From Arcicella rosea (lineage in GTDB: Bacteria; Bacteroidota; Bacteroidia; Cytophagales; Spirosomataceae), in the NCBI RefSeq assembly GCF_040543805.1, contig NZ_JBEUMS010000014.1:149142-213141 (forward strand): a DNA stretch of 64,000 bases. The letters are read 5' to 3'. The position numbers and the translations under genes are program-made. Shown piece after piece: positions 26,346 to 33,729 of the stretch. The notes under the pieces were generated by a model that saw nothing but the letters and a program-made list of their open reading frames with translations, had not been told where the DNA came from and made no database searches. Within the stretch, counting starts at the first letter, position 1; the number at the start of each line of letters is the position of its first letter.

Positions 26346-27830
26346 ATGGGCTTTCGTTCAATTCTGGCAAAACCATTTGCTTCTTTCGTAGTACAAAACC
26401 GCCAAAAGTGGGAAAAACAGGCCGTTGAAACACAGCTTATTTTAATGAAAAGTTTAGTTGCTGATGCTTCGCACACGCTTTTTGGGAAAGACCATCGCTT
26501 TTCAGACATTTCAGATTATCAAAGTTTCAAAGAGGCTATTCCTGTGCAAGATTATGAAAACCTGAAACCTTATATAGAAAAAGTAGTAGCTGGTGAAAGT
26601 GATATTTTGTGGAAAGATAAACCGCTTTATTTTGCAAAAACTTCAGGCACAACCTCTGGCGTAAAATATATTCCTATTTCAAAAGAATCAATAGGTTTTC
26701 ATATCAACGGAGCCAGAGACGCTTTATTAAGTTATGTTCATGAAACAGGGAATTCTCAATTTTTGGATAAAAATTTAATTTTCTTGTCGGGTTCACCAGA
26801 AATGATAAAAAAGAATGGCGTATTCACGGGGCGACTTTCGGGCATTGTGAATCACCATGTGCCGGGCTATTTAAGAAGTAACCAATTACCAAGTTATGAA
26901 ACCAATTGTATTGAAGATTGGGAAACAAAGCTTGATAAAATCATTGATGAAACCATCGACAAGCCCATGTCATTGATTTCAGGCATTCCGCCTTGGGTAC
27001 AAATGTACTTCGATCGTATTCAAGCTAGAACTGGAAAAAAAATCAAAGATGTTTTTCCAGATTTTTCACTCTTTGTTTATGGCGGTGTAAATTTTGAACC
27101 TTATCGTGCTAAACTTTTTGAATCTATCGGTAAGAAAATAGATTCAATTGAAACCTACCCAGCCTCCGAAGGTTTTATCGCTTATCAAGATTCACAAGAA
27201 GCAGAAGGACTTTTATTGCTATTGAATTCTGGCGTTTTCTATGAATTTATTCCTGTAGAAGATTACTTCAAAGAAAATCCAAGACGTTTGCACATCGGCG
27301 AAGTACAATTAGGCGTAAACTATGCCGTAGTAATGAATACTAATGCTGGGCTTTGGGGTTACTCTATTGGCGATACGGTAAAATTTGTGTCTTTGAATCC
27401 ATACAGAATTATTGTTTCTGGAAGAATTAAGCATTTTATTTCAGCCTTTGGCGAACACGTTATTGGCGAAGAAGTAGAAAAAGCCATGCAATATGCCATG
27501 CAACGTCATCCTGAGGTTGAGTTAGTAGAATTTACAGTAGCTCCACAAGTAACACCGCCAGAAGGAGGTTTGCCTTATCATGAATGGCTAGTAGAATTTG
27601 CCAAAGCTCCACAAGATTTAAGTGCTTTCGCACAAGACATCAATCAAAAATTAGCAGAATTAAATGTTTATTACGATGATTTGATGACGGGCAATATTCT
27701 CCAACCTTTGAAAATAAGAGTATTACAAAAAAATGCTTTTATAGATTACATGAAATCGCAAGGGAAATTAGGCGGACAAAATAAAGTACCAAGATTATCA
27801 AATGATAGAGCGATTGCAGATAAGATTTAA
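26346..27830 (+). CDS. GH3-like acyl-adenylate/amido-synthetase family protein
   Basis: A 494-residue member of the GH3 auxin-responsive family, the acyl-adenylate/thioester-forming fold. It shows the phosphate-binding loop KTSGTTSGVKYIP, the adenine-binding ETYPASEGF and the C-terminal hinge IVSGRIKHFISAFGEHV. Plant members join amino acids to jasmonate or auxin. Bacterial members are common in Bacteroidota but mostly without known substrate, so the call is the family only. It follows rnhB in the same direction and may share its transcript. Confidence 0.88.
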   Translation: MGFRSILAKPFASFVVQNRQKWEKQAVETQLILMKSLVADASHTLFGKDHRFSDISDYQSFKEAIPVQDYENLKPYIEKVVAGESDILWKDKPLYFAKTSGTTSGVKYIPISKESIGFHINGARDALLSYVHETGNSQFLDKNLIFLSGSPEMIKKNGVFTGRLSGIVNHHVPGYLRSNQLPSYETNCIEDWETKLDKIIDETIDKPMSLISGIPPWVQMYFDRIQARTGKKIKDVFPDFSLFVYGGVNFEPYRAKLFESIGKKIDSIETYPASEGFIAYQDSQEAEGLLLLLNSGVFYEFIPVEDYFKENPRRLHIGEVQLGVNYAVVMNTNAGLWGYSIGDTVKFVSLNPYRIIVSGRIKHFISAFGEHVIGEEVEKAMQYAMQRHPEVELVEFTVAPQVTPPEGGLPYHEWLVEFAKAPQDLSAFAQDINQKLAELNVYYDDLMTGNILQPLKIRVLQKNAFIDYMKSQGKLGGQNKVPRLSNDRAIADKI

Positions 27831-27847
27831 ATTTTATCTGCAATCGC
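27810..27847 (+). terminator. Perfect 14-bp hairpin over the GH3-family stop codon
   Basis: GCGATTGCAGATAA (27810-27823) and TTATCTGCAATCGC (27834-27847) are fully complementary with a 10-base loop holding the stop codon. The T run after it is weak (AGTTTG), so it is a likely but not classic terminator. Confidence 0.55.
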
Positions 27848-27879
27848 AGTTTGTGAGTATACTGGCGTAAGCATTTTCC

Positions 27880-27979
27880 GAAATTCTACTGTTTGAGCGT
27901 TAGCGAGTTTAGAATTTCTTGATTTTCTTTTGCGGCCGCCGCTACGGTTACTTTTCTTGTATCAAGACAAGAAAAGTAA
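27880..27979. repeat. REP-like double-hairpin element
   Basis: The first hairpin is GAAATTCTA (27880-27888) with TAGAATTTC (27910-27918), with GAGCGTTAGCGAG in its loop. The second is TTACTTTTCTTGT (27948-27960) with ACAAGAAAAGTAA (27967-27979), 13 perfect pairs and a six-base loop. They are joined by a GC-rich GCGGCCGCCGC segment that stands out from the AT-rich context. This two-hairpin design is typical of dispersed bacterial REP/BIME elements. The rest of the gap, 27980 to 28122, shows nothing else. Confidence 0.6.
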
Positions 27980-28122
27980 GGACTTAGAATGAGAAGATTT
28001 CCTTATTAGGAAAGAAGCAAATTTAATATATTGTAAGCTATAGCTATCAATAATGGGTAAAAAACACACCTCAATAGCTTTATAAGTAAAAATCTATCAT
28101 TATAATATTTTAACAGAATAAA

Positions 28123-29319
28123 ATGCCTTTAGAACAAACATTTCGCTGGTTTGGAACAAAAGACCCTGTTCCATTAGCACATATTCGTCAAGCAGGAGCA
28201 ACGGGTATCGTTACTGCCTTGCATCATTTACCTAATGGAGTAATCTGGACGGTTGAAGAAATTCAAAAACGTAAAGCTGAAATTGAAGCAGCTGGATTAA
28301 CCTTATCAGTAATAGAAAGTGTACCTGTTCATGAAGACATCAAAAAGCGTACAGGAAACTATCGTGAGTATATCGAAAATTATAAGCAATCGCTAATCAA
28401 TCTTGGCAAATGCGGGATTGATACAGTGTGTTATAATTTCATGCCTGTTTTAGATTGGACTCGTACAGATTTAGACGCACCAATGGCAGACGGCTCAACG
28501 GCTTTGCGTTTTGATGCAACAGAATTTGCCGCTTTTGAAATTTATATTTTAAAAAGACCAAATGCTGAGGCAAGTTATACGGTTGCTCAAGTAGAAAAAG
28601 CGAAAGCTTGGTTTGAAAACTCTAGCGAAGCTCAACGTGCAAAATTGGTTAAAAATATCATTGCAGGTTTGCCAGGTAGCGAAGAGAGTTTTACTGTTGA
28701 AGAATTTCTGGTCGTTTTAGAAGGCTATAAAGAAGTAGGTGAAAAAGAATTAAGAGCGAATCTTTATGAATTTCTAAGAGAAATCACGCCCGTAGCCGAA
28801 GAAGCAGGCATTAATTTAGCCATTCACCCCGACGACCCGCCGTATCCAATTTTAGGCTTGCCAAGAGTAGTAAGTACAGAAGCTGATGCGAAACAAATTT
28901 TGGAAGCTTACGAAAGCCCGAATAATGGGTTGTGTTTCTGTACAGGAAGTTATGGCGTTCGTGAAGACAACGATTTGGTTGGCATGGTAGAAAGATTAGG
29001 CGATAGAATAAATTTTGTCCATTTAAGAGCAACCAAGCGTGATGCAGAAGGAAATTTCCATGAAGCAGACCACCTTGCAGGCGATGTGGATATGTATGGA
29101 GTGATGAAAGCTTTGGTAACAGAACAACGTAAAAGAATAGAAACTGGCAGAGAAGATTACCGTTTACCATTCCGTCCAGATCACGGACATAGAATGTTAG
29201 ATGACCTCAATCCAGAAAAAAGAACCAATCCGGGTTATACTGCCATTGGTCGTTTAAGAGGCTTAGCAGAGTTACGTGGATTAGAATTAGGTATTGAGCG
29301 AGGTTTAGACGCTAAATAA
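28123..29319 (+). CDS. uxuA: Mannonate dehydratase
   Basis: A 398-residue protein of the UxuA family, which dehydrates D-mannonate to 2-keto-3-deoxygluconate in hexuronate breakdown. Family features are the N-terminal TFRWFGTKDPVPL, AIHPDDPPYPILGLPRVVS with metal ligands, LCFCTGSYG, VHLRATKR and the C-terminal FRPDHGHRMLDD. The Cys and His residues that bind the divalent metal are present. The usual partners (uxuB, uxaC, kdgK, kdgA) are not adjacent, so the rest of the pathway must be elsewhere. Confidence 0.94.
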   Translation: MPLEQTFRWFGTKDPVPLAHIRQAGATGIVTALHHLPNGVIWTVEEIQKRKAEIEAAGLTLSVIESVPVHEDIKKRTGNYREYIENYKQSLINLGKCGIDTVCYNFMPVLDWTRTDLDAPMADGSTALRFDATEFAAFEIYILKRPNAEASYTVAQVEKAKAWFENSSEAQRAKLVKNIIAGLPGSEESFTVEEFLVVLEGYKEVGEKELRANLYEFLREITPVAEEAGINLAIHPDDPPYPILGLPRVVSTEADAKQILEAYESPNNGLCFCTGSYGVREDNDLVGMVERLGDRINFVHLRATKRDAEGNFHEADHLAGDVDMYGVMKALVTEQRKRIETGREDYRLPFRPDHGHRMLDDLNPEKRTNPGYTAIGRLRGLAELRGLELGIERGLDAK

Positions 29320-29334
29320 ATTTCATTAAACCTT

Positions 29335-29363
29335 TTGTATCTCAGATACTTTGCGTAATTTTG
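29335..29363 (+). promoter_or_regulatory. Promoter of rpsL
   Basis: TTG (29335-29337), 18 bases, TAATTTTG (29356-29363). The -7 box matches TAnnTTTG. Transcription would start near 29370, giving a leader of about 110 bases. Confidence 0.6.
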
Positions 29364-29481
29364 CACCCCTGATTTTGAGGTAATTATACGAAATCTTTCA
29401 TCGTTTGAATTTATTCTTCTTTGAGAGAATAGCTAAGTGTTTAAAAATCAGACATGTGTATCTCTATTAAAACAACACAAA

Positions 29482-29904
29482 ATGCCAACTATACAACAGT
29501 TAGTAAGAAATGGCAGGGAGCAAATGACTTGGAAGTCAAAATCTCCTGCTCTTGATTCTTGTCCGCAACGTCGTGGCGTGTGTACAAGGGTTTATACTAC
29601 TACGCCTAAGAAGCCAAACTCGGCTATGCGTAAAGTAGCCCGTGTACGTTTAACAAACGGCAAAGAAGTAAATGCTTATATTCCAGGTGAAGGTCACAAC
29701 TTGCAAGAACACTCAATCGTATTGATTCGTGGTGGTCGTGTGAAAGATTTACCAGGTGTACGTTACCATATCATCCGTGGTGCTTTAGATACTGCAGGTG
29801 TAAATGGTCGTCGTCAACGTCGTTCTAAATACGGTGCTAAACGTCCTAAACCAGGTCAAGTGGCAGCTCCAGTAAAAGGCGGAAAAGGCGGTAAGAAAAA
29901 ATAA
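29482..29904 (+). CDS. rpsL: 30S ribosomal protein S12
   Basis: 140 residues from ATG 29482 (MPTIQQLVRNGR is the universal S12 start; an upstream in-frame ATG at 29437 is rejected). S12 lies at the decoding centre. The lysines whose mutation gives streptomycin resistance are wild type (K43 and K44 in TPKKPNSA, K88 in RVKDLPG). The C-terminus has a Gly/Lys-rich tail (GGKGGKKK), common in this phylum. rpsG follows after 140 bases. Codon use is biased toward GTA, CGT and AAA, as expected for a highly expressed gene. Confidence 0.98.
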   Translation: MPTIQQLVRNGREQMTWKSKSPALDSCPQRRGVCTRVYTTTPKKPNSAMRKVARVRLTNGKEVNAYIPGEGHNLQEHSIVLIRGGRVKDLPGVRYHIIRGALDTAGVNGRRQRRSKYGAKRPKPGQVAAPVKGGKGGKKK

Positions 29905-29942
29905 TTTGACATTCGTTAATTGAGAAATTTGAAAGTATAACA

Positions 29943-29974
29943 TTTTCAAATCATCAAATTTTCAAATCATCAAA
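29943..29974. repeat. Two perfect tandem copies of a 16-mer between rpsL and rpsG
   Basis: TTTTCAAATCATCAAA occurs at 29943-29958 and again at 29959-29974. It is preceded by AATTTGAAAG, complementary to its AAATT/TTTCAAATT words, so it may form hairpins in the rpsL-rpsG mRNA. Confidence 0.8.
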
Positions 29975-30044
29975 TTACAAAAACAGTCCAGTATGCTTTA
30001 GTTAAGGGCAGAAGATGGGCTAAACTTAAAATCTTAACAATCCA

Positions 30045-30515
30045 ATGAGAAAGTCAAAACCAAAAAAGAGATACGTATTACCTGATCCTAAATTTAGGGA
30101 TGTAATGGTAACCAAGTTTGTTAATAACTTGATGTACGATGGTAAAAAATCAACAGCATTCACGATTTTTTACGGTGCATTAGACAAAGTTGAAGATAGA
30201 ACCAAAGAGAAAAACGGTTTAGAGCTATTCAAAAAAGCATTAAACAACGTTATGCCATCGGTAGAAGTAAAAAGCCGTCGTGTAGGTGGTGCTACTTTCC
30301 AAGTTCCAACGGAAGTACGTGCAGACCGTAAGTTATCAGTAGGTATGAAATGGTTAATTCTTTATGCTCGTAAGCGTGGAGATAAAACTATGGTTGACCG
30401 TCTTGCTAACGAAATCATGGCAGCAGCTAAAGGTGAAGGTGCAGCAGTGAAGAAGAAAGATGATACGCACCGTATGGCAGAAGCTAACAAAGCATTCTCT
30501 CACTTCAGATTCTAA
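30045..30515 (+). CDS. rpsG: 30S ribosomal protein S7
   Basis: 156 residues, the normal length, with the S7 signature DPKFRDVMVTKFVNNLMYDGKKS near the start and the C-terminal DDTHRMAEANKAFSHFRF. It nucleates assembly of the 30S head by binding the 3' domain of 16S rRNA. The usual next gene of the str operon, fusA, is missing; a terminator and an unrelated HTH gene follow. Confidence 0.98.
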   Translation: MRKSKPKKRYVLPDPKFRDVMVTKFVNNLMYDGKKSTAFTIFYGALDKVEDRTKEKNGLELFKKALNNVMPSVEVKSRRVGGATFQVPTEVRADRKLSVGMKWLILYARKRGDKTMVDRLANEIMAAAKGEGAAVKKKDDTHRMAEANKAFSHFRF

Positions 30516-30547
30516 TTCAATTATTAACAACAACGAGATACACACAG

Positions 30548-30588
30548 CACAAAAGCGAAAATCGAAAGGTTTTCGCTTTTGTGTTTTT
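30548..30588. terminator. Terminator after rpsG
   Basis: CACAAAAGCGAAAA (30548-30561) pairs perfectly with TTTTCGCTTTTGTG (30570-30583) and TTTTT follows. It separates rpsG from the convergent HTH gene and overlaps that gene's last codon. Confidence 0.85.
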
Positions 30589-30784
30589 AGGGGATTTCGA
30601 TAGAAATATTTAGTTTTAAATCTAAGGATACTATAATTTTTTCTAATTCAATTATAGTAAGACTACACTTACCATTTTCAAAACGTGATAAAGTAGATTG
30701 TGGAATTCCAGTGCGAAATGAAATATAAGATTGTTTATATCCTTTTTCTTTACGTAGATTTTTAATTTTTCTATTTATAGACAT
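30587..30784 (-). CDS. Small XRE-family HTH regulator
   Basis: 65 residues, nearly all one Cro/C1-type helix-turn-helix: IKNLRKEKGYKQSYIS, recognition region RTGIPQSTLSRFENGK, then LTIIELEKIIVSLDL. Proteins this small are often antitoxins or regulators of mobile or toxin genes. No HipA- or HigB-like toxin gene is adjacent. It borders the AT-rich orphan block to its right and may be an insertion remnant. A cytoplasmic DNA-binding protein; target unknown. Confidence 0.8.
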   Translation of the reverse strand: MSINRKIKNLRKEKGYKQSYISFRTGIPQSTLSRFENGKCSLTIIELEKIIVSLDLKLNISIEIP

Positions 30785-30977
30785 GAAACTGTATTAAGTT
30801 TAGATAAAAATATTATTTATAGAGTATTTAAAAATAGCAGTTTAAAGCAGGATTAACAAAATATATTCATCATTTATTTTATGCGTATTTGAATATAATT
30901 TACTCACTAAACATCTTGTATTGATTCTTAAATCTTAATAGTTTTACTTATAACTTCAACCTAAAGAATCAATTATC

Positions 30978-32405
30978 ATGAGAAAAATTTATACCTTACA
31001 TCTCTTTTTATTGCTTTCCCTGCTTTTTTTCTTTCAACAAGTTAGTTTTTCTCAAAAAACATTCAGTATACATTCTGAAATTAAAGAATTGGGGAAAAGT
31101 AAAGTATTGCTAGAAAAGATTATTGTTGATAAAGAATATTCATATTCACAAATAAATACCAGTATATATGTCTCATATAAATCTGGAAGTCTGAAAAAAT
31201 TTTGGTCTAATATAGCAATAGCAACTGCTGGTATTACTGTAGGAGGTTTTCATGTTCTAAATACTAAAGATAAAGAGTTAAAAGCTACTAATAAAGTATC
31301 TGAATTAACACCTTTTGGTGTAAGCTTAACAGCTTTACCTTTTATTTTTAAAAATCACCCCAAACGAACCCCCAATGTCAACTTAGAACTTCATTATAAA
31401 AAGAATGATAAAACAGAAATAGAAATATGGACACAACCTATTAGTAAAGAAGCTCGTAATAATTTCGAACTATTGAATATTAATATTACAAAACCTTTGT
31501 ATGAAGGCATTATTGAAGTTTATTTGATTAATAATAGTAGGGATAATATTTATTACATAGGAAATAATACTTCCAAAATGGTGTATAAACCAGACAGTCT
31601 GAATACGCAGAAAAAAAATGAATTGAATTTTGAAGATTCTACTGTATATACTACAACTCCGAAATCTAATAGTATAGACATATTTAGTTCTAGCGAGTTT
31701 ATAATTCCAATAATTAAGCAAAAAAATGAACAAAATATTTTTGAAAAATTAGAAAATTTTAATGAATACACCATTAGTAAAAAAATAGGAGTTTCAAATT
31801 CTAAAAAAGCCGAATTTAAAAGTTCTAAAGCTGAAATTGTATTAGGGATGGGAAATGAATTCAATCTACTTGTACAAGAGTGTATTGATACGTATCAGCG
31901 TTATTGTTATGGTAATGATTGTACGTCTTGGGAATTAATAGAATCTTCTTGTATAATTAAAGATGATGGTACAAGCTATTCTTATGGAGGTGGTGGCTCA
32001 TCTGATTCTAATAGTGGTCAAGGTGGAGAAGGCAATATTGATAATAATCCAGCAATTAGAAGACAATGTCAAAAATGTAAAGAGTATGCTGATAATGAAT
32101 TTACAAGTAAGATGAATAATCAGAAGTATCTAATATCTACTGGTATAGTTGCTTGTTTAGGAGCAGGAGTAATGGCTGGAGTAAGTGTTTATACAAAAAC
32201 TGCAATTATTGAATTATTAAGTGGTTTTACTGCTGGTACAGCATCTGCACTACATGGAATATTAGCATTAGCTGCTGGGCTGGGGACATCAGGTTTTTGT
32301 ATAGCAGGATTGATATTCAATTATTATCAGGAAGAAGATTCTGCTAAAAATTCTTTATATAAAGACTATAGAGATTGTAATTCCGAATATGGATGTAAAT
32401 TTTAA
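30978..32405 (+). CDS. Unknown secreted or membrane protein with hydrophobic C-terminus
   Basis: 475 residues, not recognised. There is a signal peptide (residues 1-25, ending VSFSQ), a hydrophobic segment at about 77-95 and a beta-rich, Asn/Lys-rich middle (about 95-310). A four-Cys segment (LVQECIDTYQRYCYGNDCTSW) follows, then a Gly/Ser-rich linker (about 337-356) and a CQKC motif. The C-terminal 93 residues have two or three Gly/Ala-rich membrane segments (about 387-447), ending with two more Cys. The helical Gly/Ala pattern resembles pore-forming or bacteriocin-like segments. Base composition is more AT-rich than in the flanking ribosomal genes. A 58-residue membrane protein gene follows 35 bases later. 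Confidence 0.6.
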   Translation: MRKIYTLHLFLLLSLLFFFQQVSFSQKTFSIHSEIKELGKSKVLLEKIIVDKEYSYSQINTSIYVSYKSGSLKKFWSNIAIATAGITVGGFHVLNTKDKELKATNKVSELTPFGVSLTALPFIFKNHPKRTPNVNLELHYKKNDKTEIEIWTQPISKEARNNFELLNINITKPLYEGIIEVYLINNSRDNIYYIGNNTSKMVYKPDSLNTQKKNELNFEDSTVYTTTPKSNSIDIFSSSEFIIPIIKQKNEQNIFEKLENFNEYTISKKIGVSNSKKAEFKSSKAEIVLGMGNEFNLLVQECIDTYQRYCYGNDCTSWELIESSCIIKDDGTSYSYGGGGSSDSNSGQGGEGNIDNNPAIRRQCQKCKEYADNEFTSKMNNQKYLISTGIVACLGAGVMAGVSVYTKTAIIELLSGFTAGTASALHGILALAAGLGTSGFCIAGLIFNYYQEEDSAKNSLYKDYRDCNSEYGCKF

Positions 32406-32440
32406 CTCAAAAGATAATTTAATACACAAATTCTTATACA

Positions 32441-32617
32441 ATGGCATTGATAATTTTTGGAATAATATCATTTGAATTACTGGTTATAACCGTCAGTTTT
32501 ATATCCTATTTGTATTTTAAAAAACGGTTTCCAATGTATGCCAAAACAATAATGGTATTTCATATATTATACTGTCTTTTACCATTAGCACTTTATTACA
32601 TCTTCTTTTTTAGATAA
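32441..32617 (+). CDS. Small two-transmembrane protein (58 aa)
   Basis: ATG at 32441, stop TAA at 32615-32617. The 58 residues are almost entirely hydrophobic: a first segment at about 3-26 (ALIIFGIISFELLVITVSFI), a short basic turn KKRF, and a second segment at about 35-57 (AKTIMVFHILYCLLPLAL), ending FFR. The gene lies in a 236-base gap between two genes on the same strand and keeps membrane-protein codon use throughout, which supports it being real. Position directly after the unknown secreted protein with a pore-like end suggests an immunity or partner protein, but this is a guess. Confidence 0.5.
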   Translation: MALIIFGIISFELLVITVSFISYLYFKKRFPMYAKTIMVFHILYCLLPLALYYIFFFR

Positions 32618-32641
32618 CCTTTAAATTCTTTTAATAAACAC

Positions 32642-33199
32642 ATGAAAAAAAATATCGTATTAAAAATAACTTTATTTCTGATATCACCATTAATATCATT
32701 TGCACAAAATAAAGTACCAAACTTTACTGCTAATTCGGAACCAAATTTTACTTCACCAGATTCAATATCAATTAGTTACGGAATGGACTACAGTGAGACT
32801 GTCTTTAAAATCTTTAAAATTAAAGTGCCGAATGTTAATAAAATAGGGAAGATGTCGAAAGAGGAAATTAATCAAATCTCTAAAGAAGCAATTGTTTATT
32901 TATTTGAAGGCAAGCTAACTGATGAAAAAGGATTGTTAATCGGAAGTGATAGTAATTCTGGACAAAGTGTTATAAAATTTAAAATGGATGAAGAAAATGG
33001 AAAAATTAGTATCTTAGAGCATAAAATAACAGAATTAAAAGGTGTGACAGAGCTACATATTATAAAGCTAATCTCTAGCAATAATTCATTGAAATACATG
33101 GGATTATATGAAAAAGGCAAAAGACATGGAGCTTGGTTTATCGGAACTCCTGATGGTAAGTTTGAGAAGAAAATGTATGTAAATGGAATTTTACAATAG
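32642..33199 (+). CDS. Unknown secreted protein with MORN-like end
   Basis: 185 residues with a signal peptide ending near residue 22 (LISFAQ). The mature protein is Lys- and Ile-rich and not recognised. The last 30 residues (YEKGKRHGAWFIG, then GKFEKKMYVNG) resemble one to two MORN or toxin-antitoxin 'YwqK-like' repeat units, which bind lipids or act as antitoxins in other proteins. It is the third gene of the AT-rich orphan block and starts 24 bases after the small membrane protein gene. Confidence 0.6.
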   Translation: MKKNIVLKITLFLISPLISFAQNKVPNFTANSEPNFTSPDSISISYGMDYSETVFKIFKIKVPNVNKIGKMSKEEINQISKEAIVYLFEGKLTDEKGLLIGSDSNSGQSVIKFKMDEENGKISILEHKITELKGVTELHIIKLISSNNSLKYMGLYEKGKRHGAWFIGTPDGKFEKKMYVNGILQ

Positions 33200-33306
33200 T
33201 TTATAAAAACTCCATCAACCACAATAATTTGTTATTTTCATCATAAATATTGAATGTGTCAAATTACAGTACTCAACATAGTTAAACATACATTTAATCT
33301 ACAAAA

Positions 33307-33633
33307 ATGAAAAATACATTTCAATTTTTACTCTTCTTTTCTTTACTCATCAGTTGTAAACAAAACAAAGAAATAAAACCTTTAAATAACAAAACTGGCA
33401 TTGAAGCAGTAAGCTCTTTTAGAACAGCCCTTATTAATATTGAGACCGTGGATACTCTTTCAGTTTTTATAAAAGATAAAGAAGTTTTTAAAGTTACGAA
33501 TGTAATGCCACGGTTTGAAGAGCATTTCATCTATGTAAATGGAAGCACTTTTGATTTAAACAATTTTCATCAATCATCTTTATCTGTCCACCAAAATAAA
33601 GTAACCTTATTCAAAATTTTTTTGAATAAATAA
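33307..33633 (+). CDS. Small unknown lipoprotein
   Basis: 108 residues. A lipoprotein signal with lipobox LLISC17 is followed by a Lys/Asn-rich stretch. The remaining 85 residues are beta-strand-like with no recognised domain. Probably anchored in the outer membrane or periplasmic face. Last gene of the AT-rich block before purB, which is convergent. Confidence 0.6.
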   Translation: MKNTFQFLLFFSLLISCKQNKEIKPLNNKTGIEAVSSFRTALINIETVDTLSVFIKDKEVFKVTNVMPRFEEHFIYVNGSTFDLNNFHQSSLSVHQNKVTLFKIFLNK

Positions 33634-33673
33634 GAGATAATCATCAGATATACAGAGTTGTCAATGCTGAACA

Positions 33674-33709
33674 AAAAAAGGCTTTAAGCAAATCAATGCC
33701 TAAAGCCTC
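33674..33709 (-). terminator. Terminator of purB
   Basis: AGGCTTTA (33680-33687) pairs with TAAAGCCT (33701-33708); the A run at 33673-33679 is read as T on the minus strand. Confidence 0.75.
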
Positions 33710-33729
33710 TATCGAAGTTTTATGATAAA

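Noticed and set aside
29437..29481. Upstream ATG adding 15 residues to S12
   Set aside because: MPTIQQLVRNGR is the universal S12 start, and the added residues have no counterpart in the family.
31981..32960. Shared SDSNSGQ heptapeptide in two adjacent unknown proteins
   Set aside because: The DNA encoding the two copies uses different codons, and the flanks are unrelated, so it is probably chance in Ser/Asn-rich segments.
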